Assembly (NCBI RefSeq): GCF_001723055.1
Contig: NZ_MDCR01000323.1
Span: forward strand, 1 to 38,040
Source of the DNA: Streptomyces niveus
GTDB lineage: Bacteria > Actinomycetota > Actinomycetes > Streptomycetales > Streptomycetaceae
Reading direction: 5' to 3'
Length of the DNA stretch: 38,040 bases
Shown: positions 29,539 through 37,107 of the stretch, one piece after another
Numbering within the stretch: position 1 is the first letter of the stretch
How the letters are laid out: each line of letters opens with the position of its first letter
Notes under the pieces: generated by a model
What the model saw: the letters and a program-made list of their open reading frames with translations, nothing else
What the model was told of the DNA's origin: nothing
Database searches by the model: none
Translations under genes and position numbers: made by a program

Positions 29539-29711
29539 TCGTTATGCGTATTGGCTTGTTCATTCTCACGTGAGAGGCCCTTACGCCGGTCCACCGGGCC
29601 GATGATCCAGCGGCAGGCACGGGTTGCGTCCCCGTATGTCTGCCAGGGCTGTCGTGATCGTCCGGGTGGCCTTGTCAGGACCCACTCACTGAAGAAGCGA
29701 AGGCTACGACC
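29539..29711 (+). promoter_or_regulatory. rplM leader RNA with stem-loop
   Basis: Within this leader GGCAG...CACGGG (about 29611-29622) can pair with CCCGTA...CTGCC (about 29629-29642) around a short loop, and shorter GC pairings lie before it. In other bacteria L13 controls its own mRNA leader; whether this one is similar cannot be judged by eye. The rplM ribosome site GAAGCGAAGG (29694-29703) is downstream of the stems. Confidence 0.4.
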
Positions 29712-30155
29712 GTGCGTACGTACAGCCCCAAGCCCGGCGATGTCACGCGCCAGTGGCACATCATCGACGCGCAGGACATCGTCCTGGGCCGTCTGGCGAC
29801 TACGGCAGCGAACCTCCTCCGGGGCAAGCACAAGCCGATCTACGCCCCTCACATGGACATGGGCGACTTCGTCGTCATCATCAACGCCGACAAGGTGCAC
29901 CTGTCCGGCAACAAGAAGACCCAGAAGATGGCGTACCGCCACTCCGGCTACCCGGGTGGTCTGCGTTCCGTCCGCTACGACGAGCTGCTGGCCAAGAACC
30001 CCGAGAAGGCCGTCGAAAAGGCCATCAAGGGCATGATCCCCAAGAACACCCTGGGCCGTCAGATGCTCTCGAAGCTGAAGGTCTACGCGGGGGACCAGCA
30101 CCCGCACGCCGCTCAGCAGCCGGTCCCGTTCGAGATCACCCAGGTCGCGCAGTAA
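29712..30155 (+). CDS. rplM: 50S ribosomal protein L13
   Basis: This is a 147-residue protein. MRTYSPKPGDVTRQWHIIDAQDIVLGRLATTAANLLRGKHKPIYAPHMDMGDFVVIINADKVHLSGNK, then YRHSGYPGGLRSV and AIKGMIPKNTLGRQMLSKLKVYAGDQHPHAAQQP, is complete L13, an early 50S assembly protein. GTG 29712 starts it. rpsI follows after 42 bp in the conserved rplM-rpsI operon. Confidence 0.98.
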   Translation: MRTYSPKPGDVTRQWHIIDAQDIVLGRLATTAANLLRGKHKPIYAPHMDMGDFVVIINADKVHLSGNKKTQKMAYRHSGYPGGLRSVRYDELLAKNPEKAVEKAIKGMIPKNTLGRQMLSKLKVYAGDQHPHAAQQPVPFEITQVAQ

Positions 30156-30197
30156 TTCCGGCCACCGCCTAAGACGAAAAGAAATCTGAGGAACATC

Positions 30198-30725
30198 GTG
30201 GCCGAGACCACTGCAGAGACCCCCGTGGACGCCCCCGAGGGCGAGGAGACCTTCGCCGAGGTGACGACCTTCGAGTCGGAGACCCCGGTCGAGGGCGAGT
30301 ACACCTCCGAGTCCCTGGCTTCCCGCTTCGGCGACCCCCAGCCGGCCGCCGGCCTGGGCCGTCGTAAGAACGCCATCGCCCGTGTCCGGATCGTTCCGGG
30401 CTCCGGCAAGTGGAAGATCAACGGGCGTTCGCTCGAGGACTACTTCCCGAACAAGGTTCACCAGCAGGCTGTCAACGAGCCCTTCAAGGTGCTCGAGCTC
30501 GACAACCGCTACGACGTCATCGCCCGTATCTCGGGTGGCGGCGTCTCCGGCCAGGCCGGCGCGCTGCGCCTCGGTGTGGCCCGCTCGCTGAACGAGGCGG
30601 ACGTGGACAACAACCGCGGCCCGCTGAAGAAGGCCGGCTTCCTGAGCCGCGACGACCGCGCCGTCGAGCGTAAGAAGGCCGGTCTCAAGAAGGCCCGCAA
30701 GGCGCCGCAGTACAGCAAGCGCTAA
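30198..30725 (+). CDS. rpsI: 30S ribosomal protein S9 with acidic N-terminal extension
   Basis: This is a 175-residue protein. The conserved domain starts near residue 53 (LGRRKNAIARVRIVPGSGKWKINGRSLEDYF) and ends with the invariant basic tail KKARKAPQYSKR, which touches P-site tRNA. The first ~50 residues (MAETTAETPVDAPEGEETFAEV...) are acidic and rich in Thr/Glu, unlike the 130-residue E. coli protein. GTG 30198 follows TGAGGA. A terminator-type hairpin lies downstream. Confidence 0.98.
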   Translation: MAETTAETPVDAPEGEETFAEVTTFESETPVEGEYTSESLASRFGDPQPAAGLGRRKNAIARVRIVPGSGKWKINGRSLEDYFPNKVHQQAVNEPFKVLELDNRYDVIARISGGGVSGQAGALRLGVARSLNEADVDNNRGPLKKAGFLSRDDRAVERKKAGLKKARKAPQYSKR

Positions 30726-30790
30726 ACGCTCGCTCGGCCTTACCGCGCCATGGCCCTTGCGGCTTCACGGCGTATGTATGGCATATGTTC

Positions 30791-30819
30791 GCCCCGGCGG
30801 CACTCTGTGCTGCCGGGGC
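30791..30819 (+). terminator. Terminator after rpsI
   Basis: A 12-bp stem with one G-T pair (30791-30802 with 30808-30819, GCCCCGGCGGCA and TGCTGCCGGGGC) has a 5-nt loop and is followed by GTTCGTTTTCC. It is 65 bases after the rpsI stop. It separates rpsI from glmM, whose promoter must lie in 30820-30930. Confidence 0.75.
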
Positions 30820-30936
30820 GTTCGTTTTCCGAGCTTTCCTGATCCCCTGGACGATCCGTCGGGCCATCCCCGTGTTCTCCTTGGATCTTGGCGAAGCTCT
30901 TCGGGGCATTTTCTGAGCACTTTCGGAGGGACAGCT

Positions 30937-32295
30937 GTGGGACGACTCTTCGGCACGGACGGCGTGCGCGGCGTCGCCAACGCGGATCTGACGGCGGAGC
31001 TTGCGCTCGGCCTCTCGGTCGCGGCGGCGCATGTACTCGCCGAGGCGGGCACGTTCGAGGGCCATCGGGCGACGGCGGTGGTCGGGCGTGATCCGCGCGC
31101 CTCCGGTGAGTTCCTGGAGGCCGCCGTGGTGGCGGGTCTCGCGAGCGCGGGCGTGGACGTCCTGCGCGTCGGTGTGCTGCCCACCCCCGCGGTGGCGTAT
31201 CTCACCGGCGCGCTGGGCGCCGACCTCGGCGTGATGCTGTCCGCGAGCCACAACGCCATGCCGGACAACGGCATCAAGTTCTTCGCGCGCGGCGGTCACA
31301 AGCTCGCCGACGAGCTGGAGGACCGTATCGAGGCCGTCTACGACGAGCACCGCACGGGTGCCCCGTGGGGGCGGCCGACCGGCGCCGGCGTGGGCCGGGT
31401 CCGGGAGTACGACGAGGGCTTCGACCAGTACGTCGCGCACCTCATCGGCGTGCTGCCGAACCGGCTCGACGGGCTCAAGGTCGTCCTGGACGAGGCGCAC
31501 GGCGCCGCCGCCCGCGTGTCGCCGGAGGCGTTCACGCGCGCCGGCGCGGAGATCGTCACCATCGGCGCCGAGCCCGACGGCCTGAACATCAACGACGGCT
31601 GCGGCTCCACCCACCTGGACCTGCTCAAGGCCGCAGTGGTCGAGCACGGCGCGGACCTCGGCATCGCGCACGACGGTGACGCCGACCGCTGCCTGGCCGT
31701 GGACGCGACCGGCGCGGAGGTCGACGGCGACCAGATCCTCGCCGTGCTGGCCCTCGCCATGCGCGAGGCGGGCACGCTGCGCGGCGAGGCGGTAGTCGGG
31801 ACGGTGATGTCCAACCTCGGCTTCAAGATCGCGATGGAGCGTGAGGGCATCACCCTCGTCCAGACGGCGGTCGGCGACCGTTATGTGCTGGAGTCGATGA
31901 AGGAGCACGGTTACGCGCTCGGCGGCGAGCAGTCCGGGCACGTCATCGTCCTCGACCACGCGACGACCGGCGACGGCACGCTGACCGGTCTGATGCTGGC
32001 GGCGCGGGTGGCGGCCACGGGCCGTTCGCTGGCCGACCTCGCGGGCGTGATGCGGCGGCTGCCGCAGGTGCTGACGAACGTACGGGACGTCGACAAGTCG
32101 CGCGTCACGACGTCGGCCGAGCTGGCGACGGCGGTGTCGGAGGCCGAGCACCAGCTCGGGTCGACGGGCCGGGTGCTGCTGCGGCCCTCGGGTACGGAGC
32201 CGCTGGTACGGGTGATGGTGGAGGCGGCCGACATCGAGCAGGCGCGCGCGGTCGCGGGGCGGCTGGCGGATGTCGTGAAGTCGGCGCTGGGGTAG
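30937..32295 (+). CDS. glmM: Phosphoglucosamine mutase
   Basis: This is a 452-residue enzyme that converts glucosamine-6-phosphate to glucosamine-1-phosphate on the way to UDP-GlcNAc and peptidoglycan. MGRLFGTDGVRGVAN opens it. The phosphoserine loop is MLSASHNAMPDNG (Ser104), the magnesium loop is HDGDADRCLAVD, the sugar loop is GGEQSGHVI and the phosphate loop is RPSGTEPLVRVM. The usual length and order are kept. GTG 30937 lies behind CGGAGGGA. It ends in a GC hairpin shared with the convergent protease gene. Confidence 0.97.
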   Translation: MGRLFGTDGVRGVANADLTAELALGLSVAAAHVLAEAGTFEGHRATAVVGRDPRASGEFLEAAVVAGLASAGVDVLRVGVLPTPAVAYLTGALGADLGVMLSASHNAMPDNGIKFFARGGHKLADELEDRIEAVYDEHRTGAPWGRPTGAGVGRVREYDEGFDQYVAHLIGVLPNRLDGLKVVLDEAHGAAARVSPEAFTRAGAEIVTIGAEPDGLNINDGCGSTHLDLLKAAVVEHGADLGIAHDGDADRCLAVDATGAEVDGDQILAVLALAMREAGTLRGEAVVGTVMSNLGFKIAMEREGITLVQTAVGDRYVLESMKEHGYALGGEQSGHVIVLDHATTGDGTLTGLMLAARVAATGRSLADLAGVMRRLPQVLTNVRDVDKSRVTTSAELATAVSEAEHQLGSTGRVLLRPSGTEPLVRVMVEAADIEQARAVAGRLADVVKSALG

Positions 32296-32317
32296 GGGAG
32301 TTGGCTGACGGGGAGGT

Positions 32318-32338
32318 GGGGGCCGGGTTCCGGCCCCC
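32318..32338. terminator. Bidirectional hairpin between glmM and the protease gene
   Basis: A perfect 9-bp stem, GGGGGCCGG/CCGGCCCCC (32318-32326 with 32330-32338), has a 3-nt loop in the 55-bp gap between two convergent genes. It can serve both strands. T-tracts are absent, as is usual in this genome type. Confidence 0.6.
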
Positions 32339-32350
32339 GGCCCCCGTCTC

Positions 32351-33259
32351 TCAGACCTTCTGGGCGCGGTCGTAGACCTTCTTGGCCGTGGCGCCCAGGA
32401 TCTCTCCGTACATCTTGGTCGGTGTCAGGGAGTCCAGCGAGGCGTTGACCGAGACCAGGGTGCCCTTGCCGGTGGTGGTGCTGAAGCCGGCCAGCCACGG
32501 GCCGCCGCTCGCGCCGCCGGTCAGATCGCAGGGGATGACCTGCGTGCCGTGCTCCTTCTTCGTCCTGCCGACGCAGCGCAGCAGTTCCTCGCCGCGCTGC
32601 GGGCGGGTCGCCGAGTAGCCGAGCGCGGAGACGGTGCCGCCGAGGGCGCGGTTGAAGGCGATGGCCTGGCCTCCGACGACGTCGGTGAGCTCGCGGCCCT
32701 TCTTGTCGGCGTCGACCGTGAGCGCCGAGATGTCGTTGACGGAGTCGTTCTCCCAGGTGCGGGGGGTCGCGGCGGTGCGGACCGCGAACGTGCCGTACGG
32801 CATCTTGCCCTGGTGGTAGCCGGGGACGAACACCATCGCGGTGTTGGTGTTGCCGGGGGACGAGCCGCGGCGTACGCAGTGGGCTGCGGTCATCGCGGCG
32901 GAGCGGTTGGCGCTCTTGACGGCGGTGGCCGTGCACCAGGTGTCGGCGCCGCTCGCGTTGACGAAGAACAGCCGGCCCACGGTCTTCAGCGCGGTGCCCT
33001 TGTACGGCTTGGCCTTGGGCCCGGTCGGGCCGAGGTCCACGGACTTGCCGACGGCCTTGATCCGGGCGGGGGTCCAGTACGCGAGGGCTTCCTTCCGTTC
33101 CTTGGCGGTGTACGTCAGGACGGAGACCGGGTTGGGCGCGGCCGAGGCGGGGGCTGTGACCGCCGCTGTCGTGAGCAGGGCGAGGGCCGTGCCGGCCACG
33201 ACGAGTCCCGCGCCAGGGCCACGAAGGCGCCGGATCGCGGGAGTTGATGTCTCTGACAT
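32351..33259 (-). CDS. Secreted trypsin-like serine protease
   Basis: This is a 302-residue protein. A Sec signal peptide is clear: basic RRLRGPGAG, the hydrophobic run LVVAGTALALLTTAAVTA, and the likely cleavage APASA-AP near residue 40. The chymotrypsin-fold triad is His127 (TAAHC), Asp176 (NDSVND) and Ser251 (GGASGGPW). Cys pairs (109/128 and 229/244) may form disulfides. GASGGPW is typical of V8/glutamyl-endopeptidase-like trypsin family members in Streptomyces. The start is ATG 33259 with GAGGAG upstream. Specificity is unknown. It is transcribed against glmM. Confidence 0.9.
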   Translation of the reverse strand: MSETSTPAIRRLRGPGAGLVVAGTALALLTTAAVTAPASAAPNPVSVLTYTAKERKEALAYWTPARIKAVGKSVDLGPTGPKAKPYKGTALKTVGRLFFVNASGADTWCTATAVKSANRSAAMTAAHCVRRGSSPGNTNTAMVFVPGYHQGKMPYGTFAVRTAATPRTWENDSVNDISALTVDADKKGRELTDVVGGQAIAFNRALGGTVSALGYSATRPQRGEELLRCVGRTKKEHGTQVIPCDLTGGASGGPWLAGFSTTTGKGTLVSVNASLDSLTPTKMYGEILGATAKKVYDRAQKV

Positions 33260-33413
33260 GGCGGGGATCTCCTCGGTCGGTACGGGCAGCGGACCGGTGC
33301 TGTCCGGCCGGTCTTCAAGAGAGGGCGGGCCGCCGGTTCGGTTGCGCTGTCGCCGACCTGTGACAGGAGCGTGCCCGTGGCCGCGGCGGGTGCGGTGGCT
33401 ACCGTGGGGACGT

Positions 33414-33872
33414 ATGAGAACCGTGGAACTGACAGACGTCGTCGAGGAATTCGGGCGGCTGGTCGCCCTGATCGCCCTGGTCGAGGAGACCGGCGAGCGC
33501 GTGAGCGTCACGACGGACGACGGCGGGCAGCCGCGCGTACTCCTCCCGGCGGCCGAGCTGGCCGAGCTGGAGTACTGGGCCCGACGGCACGACAGCGACC
33601 CGCTCCCCCTCCCGGACGCGGCACCGGAGCGCCCGCCGGGTCCGGAGCGGCAGGGCCCGTACACCAGGTACGTGCACGCGGACGGAGTGCGTACGACCTT
33701 CACCCGGGGCCGGGCGGTCGTGGTCGAGCTGCGGCTCGCGGACGATCTCAACCGGCTGGAGGAGCGGGCGCGGTACGGCCGCCAGGGGTACATGGAGCCG
33801 AAGCAGTCGGCGGCGTTCGCCGACTTCCTCGCCCGGCAGGCCCCCGCCGGCGAGCCCCCGACGGGCGGCTGA
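33414..33872 (+). CDS. Small protein with Phd/YefM-like N-terminus
   Basis: This is a 152-residue protein. MRTVELTDVVEEFGRLVALIALVEETGERVSVTTDDGGQPRVLLPAAELAELEYW resembles the Phd/YefM antitoxin fold, in which the first ~50 residues bind DNA. The rest is a Pro-rich linker (LPLPDAAPERPPGPE) and a second unit with TRYVHADGVRTTFTRGRAVVVELRL, then a helix. No RelE/YoeB/Doc-like toxin gene is adjacent, so if the fold is right this is an orphan or a fused stand-alone regulator. The ribosome site is weak (GTGGGGACGT). Confidence 0.6.
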   Translation: MRTVELTDVVEEFGRLVALIALVEETGERVSVTTDDGGQPRVLLPAAELAELEYWARRHDSDPLPLPDAAPERPPGPERQGPYTRYVHADGVRTTFTRGRAVVVELRLADDLNRLEERARYGRQGYMEPKQSAAFADFLARQAPAGEPPTGG

Positions 33873-33879
33873 GCGGCTC

Positions 33880-34085
33880 CTGTCCGGTGCCGGGACGGCC
33901 GGGATGGCCGGGATCGCCGGGATGCCGCAGAGCGCGAAGCCGCGCAGCGCGTCCAGCGCGTCCAGCGCGGCGATCCGGTGTCGCGTCGGCGCCGTACGGC
34001 ACTTCGGCCGGACGGCCGATACGGGCTCCTCCCCGGGGCTTCCCTGCCCCGCGCGCCTTCCCTGCCCCGCGCGACCGGGCCCGTG
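33880..34085 (-). pseudogene. Fragment resembling the N-terminus of a DUF418 membrane protein, with slippage repeats
   Basis: A minus-strand frame (33921-33978) reads RIAALDALDALRGFALCGI, very like the RI-ALDALRGFALCGI start of DUF418 proteins, with LDA doubled. Thereafter the frame runs into IPAIPAIPAVPAP, made by GCCGGGAT-type repeats, and the transmembrane part is missing. A 17-bp direct repeat (CTTCCCTGCCCCGCGCG at 34039-34055 and 34057-34073) lies upstream. This looks like the eroded 5' end of a lost gene. The match is short, so confidence is limited. Confidence 0.35.
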
Positions 34086-34802
34086 TCACTCCGGGAGGCC
34101 GGAGTACCCCGAGACCACGCCCGTCGCCCACGCCCACGCCGCGATCTCCACCCGGTTGCGCACGGTCAGCTTGGACTGGATGTTGGTCAGATGCGTCTTG
34201 ACCGTCCCGAGCGACAGGAACAGGTCTGCGCAGATCTCCTGGTTGGTGCGCCCCACCGCGACCAGCCGTGCGACGTCCAGCTCACGCGCCGTCAGCGCCG
34301 CTGCCGGGGCACGGCCGCCGGAGGCGGACGGACCGCGCCGGCCCTCCAATTGACGCAGCAGCCGTACGGTGACCGCGGGGGAGATCAGCGCGTCCCCGCG
34401 TCGCGCGGCCCGTACCGCCTCGATGAGCAGCGCGGGACTGGCGTCCTTCAGCAGGAAACCGCAGGCGCCGTGGTGCAGCGCCCGGCTGACGTAGTCGTCC
34501 TGGTCGAAGGTGGTGATCACGACGACACGCATCCGGTCGGCCGACTCGGGTCCGGCCAGGACGCGGGTGACCTCCAGGCCGTCGAGCGCGGGCATCCTGA
34601 TGTCGACCAGGCACACGTCCGGCCGTAGCCGTCCGGCCATCTCCACGCAGGTGACGCCGTCGGGCGCCTCGCCCACCACCTCGATGTCCGGCTGAGCGTC
34701 CAGGATCAGCCGGAACCCTGTACGGACCAGGTGCTGGTCGTCGGCGATGAGCACCCGGGTCACCGAGGACGCCGTGCTGTCCGCCGCGGTCGTCTCACTC
34801 AC
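34086..34802 (-). CDS. NarL/LuxR-type response regulator
   Basis: This is a 238-residue protein. Receiver domain: acidic pair Asp21-Asp22, phosphoacceptor Asp67 (CLVDIRMPALDG), Thr97/98 (VVITTFD) and Lys119. C-terminal LuxR HTH: ALTARELDVARLVAVGRTNQEICADLFLSLGTVKTHLTNIQSKLTVRNRVEIAAWAW. It starts at GTG 34802, 24 bp after the kinase stop, so the two form one operon and a cognate pair. Its targets are unknown. Confidence 0.95.
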   Translation of the reverse strand: MSETTAADSTASSVTRVLIADDQHLVRTGFRLILDAQPDIEVVGEAPDGVTCVEMAGRLRPDVCLVDIRMPALDGLEVTRVLAGPESADRMRVVVITTFDQDDYVSRALHHGACGFLLKDASPALLIEAVRAARRGDALISPAVTVRLLRQLEGRRGPSASGGRAPAAALTARELDVARLVAVGRTNQEICADLFLSLGTVKTHLTNIQSKLTVRNRVEIAAWAWATGVVSGYSGLPE

Positions 34803-34826
34803 CCGGCCGATCCTGCCATGTCCGCC

Positions 34827-36038
34827 TCAGGCGGCCGATCCCGCCATCTCCAGCGCGGGGAAGACGCCGACGACCCGCCAGCCGCCCTCCGGTGTGCTGC
34901 CCGCCTCCAGCAGCCCCTCGACCGCCGCCACCCGCTCCCGGAGCCCCACCATCCCGAAGCCCCCGCGCCCTCCGACCGGTGACGGCGCGGGCGGTGCGGG
35001 CGGTGGCGTGTTGCTGATCTCCACCCGCAGCCGTCCGTCCACCGTGTCCACCCGTACGGCCACCAGTGCCCCGGGGGCGTGCCGCCGCGCGTTGGTCAGT
35101 GACTCCTGCACCACGCGGTGCACGGAGAGCTCCACCTCGGGCGCGAGTCGCGCCGAGCGGGCGGTGGCGGCCACCGTGAGCGTGGCGTCCATGCCGTCCT
35201 CGCCACCGCAGAAGCCGGAGACCAGGCCGGCCAGTTCGGTGAAGAGTTCGCCGGGCCGCTGCGGTGTGCCGTCGACCTCCCGCAGCACCCGCACCAGGCG
35301 GCGCATGGAATCCAGCGTCTCCATACCGGACTTCTGGATGTTCTCCAGGATCGGTTCGATGTGTTCCGGCGCCGTCGCCCGGACGGCCAGCCCCGCGTTC
35401 GCCTGCACGACGATGCCGGTCACGTGGTGGGCGACGAAGTCGTGGAGTTCTCTGGCCAGTTCCATCCGCTCCGCCTGCCGCACCCGGTCCACCGCGCGCA
35501 CCTGGTACCCGTCCTGTACGCGGAGATAGCAGCCGAGGGCGACGGCCGCGCCGATGGCGAAGGTGAGCGAGAAGGAGACCGGCAGCATGTGCGGAATGTT
35601 CAGCCGCAGCGGGCCGAGGAGCACCGCGATCCCCAGCGCGACGGCGACGTACGGCCGGCTGATCCGCCGGCAGGCCCGAGCGAGCAGGATGAGCAGGCAC
35701 ACCGACTCCAGCACCCCCCAGTTTCCGCCGGATTCGAGGTCCCTGAGCGCCATCACCCCCGTCAGCACGGTCGAACCGCACGCCGCGGCCCAGGCGCGCC
35801 GTCGCAGGGACAGGTACCGGTAGGGCAGTTGCAGCAGTACGGCGGCCAGCGGCCCGGACACCAGAGGCAGCAGCCAGCCGCGCTCGGCGGTGCGCAGCCC
35901 CCCGGTGGACACCACGTCGCCCAGCCACACCGCGGTGAGCACCGTGTACAGGGCGACGGTCAGCGCCCGCTGGCCGGACGAAGGGCGAGGCGGAGCGGTC
36001 TTCGGCGGGTCCGCGGTCGGCGGGGAAGGCGCGTTCAC
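34827..36038 (-). CDS. Sensor histidine kinase (HisKA_3 type)
   Basis: This is a 403-residue membrane kinase. About six transmembrane segments lie between residues 25 and 175 (for example RALTVALYTVLTAVWLGDVV, LPLVSGPLAAVLLQL, YVAVALGIAVLLGPL, FAIGAAVALGCYL), with little extracellular loop. The dimerisation/phosphoacceptor motif is RELHDFVAHHVTGIVVQA (His199). The HATPase has ESLTNARRHAPG (N box), RVEISNTPP and GGFGMVGLRERV. GTG 36038 is preferred over TTG 36056: TAGTCT lies only 7 bases before it, so the mRNA may be leaderless. It phosphorylates the adjacent NarL-type regulator. Confidence 0.92.
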   Translation of the reverse strand: MNAPSPPTADPPKTAPPRPSSGQRALTVALYTVLTAVWLGDVVSTGGLRTAERGWLLPLVSGPLAAVLLQLPYRYLSLRRRAWAAACGSTVLTGVMALRDLESGGNWGVLESVCLLILLARACRRISRPYVAVALGIAVLLGPLRLNIPHMLPVSFSLTFAIGAAVALGCYLRVQDGYQVRAVDRVRQAERMELARELHDFVAHHVTGIVVQANAGLAVRATAPEHIEPILENIQKSGMETLDSMRRLVRVLREVDGTPQRPGELFTELAGLVSGFCGGEDGMDATLTVAATARSARLAPEVELSVHRVVQESLTNARRHAPGALVAVRVDTVDGRLRVEISNTPPPAPPAPSPVGGRGGFGMVGLRERVAAVEGLLEAGSTPEGGWRVVGVFPALEMAGSAA

Positions 36039-36144
36039 CCCGCGCAGACTAGCCAACGCGGGCCGTCCGGCGGGTCGGCCGAATGGCCGACCCGGCTGCC
36101 AGGCCGGGGAGCCGGGGCCGGAGAGCCGGGGCCGGGGAGTCGGG

Positions 36145-37086
36145 TCAGCCTCTGAGGGGGGAGCGGGCCCGGGTCTTCTTCCAGAGGTGGCGCTGGATCA
36201 CCAGCGTGAGCGTTCCCGCGAGCACGATCCCGGCCAGGTTGACGAGGAGTTGGACGCTGGAGCCCCAGACCTGCTTGAAGTCCCCGTAGCCGAGAGCGAC
36301 CGCGGCGTTGGCGGCGGCGGGGACGGTGGTGACCGAGATGGCCACGCCCACCAGCAGACCGGACTTGGCCGAGGTGAGGGAGAGCATCCCGGCCACGCCC
36401 GCCAGGATCGCCACCACGAACGAGAACAGGTCGGGGGCGTAGACGAAGGACGTGTTCGGGCGGTCGGCGTCCAGCATGGACTTGCTGAACAGGCCGAGCG
36501 CGGTCATCAGCAGGCTGAAGCCGGTCGTCAGCACCATCGCCGCCGCGAACCCGACAATCAGCGCGGCCAGTGAACGCAGGGCGAGCCGCGCGGAGCGCCG
36601 TACAACCGCCGTACAGATCCCGGCGAGTGGCCCGAACTCCGGCCCCACGGCCATCGCGCCGACGATCAGGATCGCGTTGTCCAGCACCACACCGCACGCG
36701 GCGATCATCGTCGCGACGGCGAGGAAGGCGAGATACGTGACGGAGAGGGTGGACTCCTCGTGCGTCGCCTCAACCAGCTGGTCCCACAGCACGGCGTCCG
36801 CGCCCTCGCCCGGCGCGTCCTCCTCCGCCCGGTCGGCGCGCCGGGACAGCGACAGCTCGATGTCCTCGACGGCGATCGAACCGCTCTTGTCGATGCCCAG
36901 CGCGCACAGGTCGGCGATGAGCCCGTCGCCGGCCTCGCGCGCGACGTCGCACATGACGAGATCGCCCGCCGGGTCACGGGCGGCGCCGGGCACGACGACC
37001 AGGTGGGTGGTGCCGACGGTGCCTTCCACCGTACGTACGACCTCTTCGGTCATGTCGGCGGGGACGATCAGGCGCAGATGCAGCAC
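36145..37086 (-). CDS. DUF389 domain membrane protein
   Basis: This is a 313-residue protein. The N-terminal ~105 residues form a soluble ferredoxin-like part (MLHLRLIVPADMTEEVVRTVEGTVGTTHLVV). DUF389 follows with about six transmembrane helices: TYLAFLAVATMIAACGVVLDNAILIVGAMAVGPEFGPLAGI, FAAAMVLTTGFSLLM, LFSFVVAILAGVAGMLSLTSAKSGLLVGVAISVTTVPAAANAAVAL. The conserved GAMAVGPEFGPL motif is present. Function is unknown, though transport is often proposed. GTG 37086 is 21 bp after the coaA stop, so the two are probably co-transcribed. Confidence 0.9.
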   Translation of the reverse strand: MLHLRLIVPADMTEEVVRTVEGTVGTTHLVVVPGAARDPAGDLVMCDVAREAGDGLIADLCALGIDKSGSIAVEDIELSLSRRADRAEEDAPGEGADAVLWDQLVEATHEESTLSVTYLAFLAVATMIAACGVVLDNAILIVGAMAVGPEFGPLAGICTAVVRRSARLALRSLAALIVGFAAAMVLTTGFSLLMTALGLFSKSMLDADRPNTSFVYAPDLFSFVVAILAGVAGMLSLTSAKSGLLVGVAISVTTVPAAANAAVALGYGDFKQVWGSSVQLLVNLAGIVLAGTLTLVIQRHLWKKTRARSPLRG

Positions 37087-37107
37087 GGGTGGCTCTCAGA
37101 CGCTCGC

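Noticed and set aside
27894..30461. Very long minus-strand open frame (855 codons)
   Set aside because: It runs antisense to the ABC-F gene, rplM and rpsI, which are certain genes. High GC makes long antisense frames common. The translation is Arg/Leu/Gln-rich without motifs.
30685..32151. Long minus-strand frame antisense to glmM
   Set aside because: glmM is complete with all catalytic loops, and the antisense product shows no recognisable motif.
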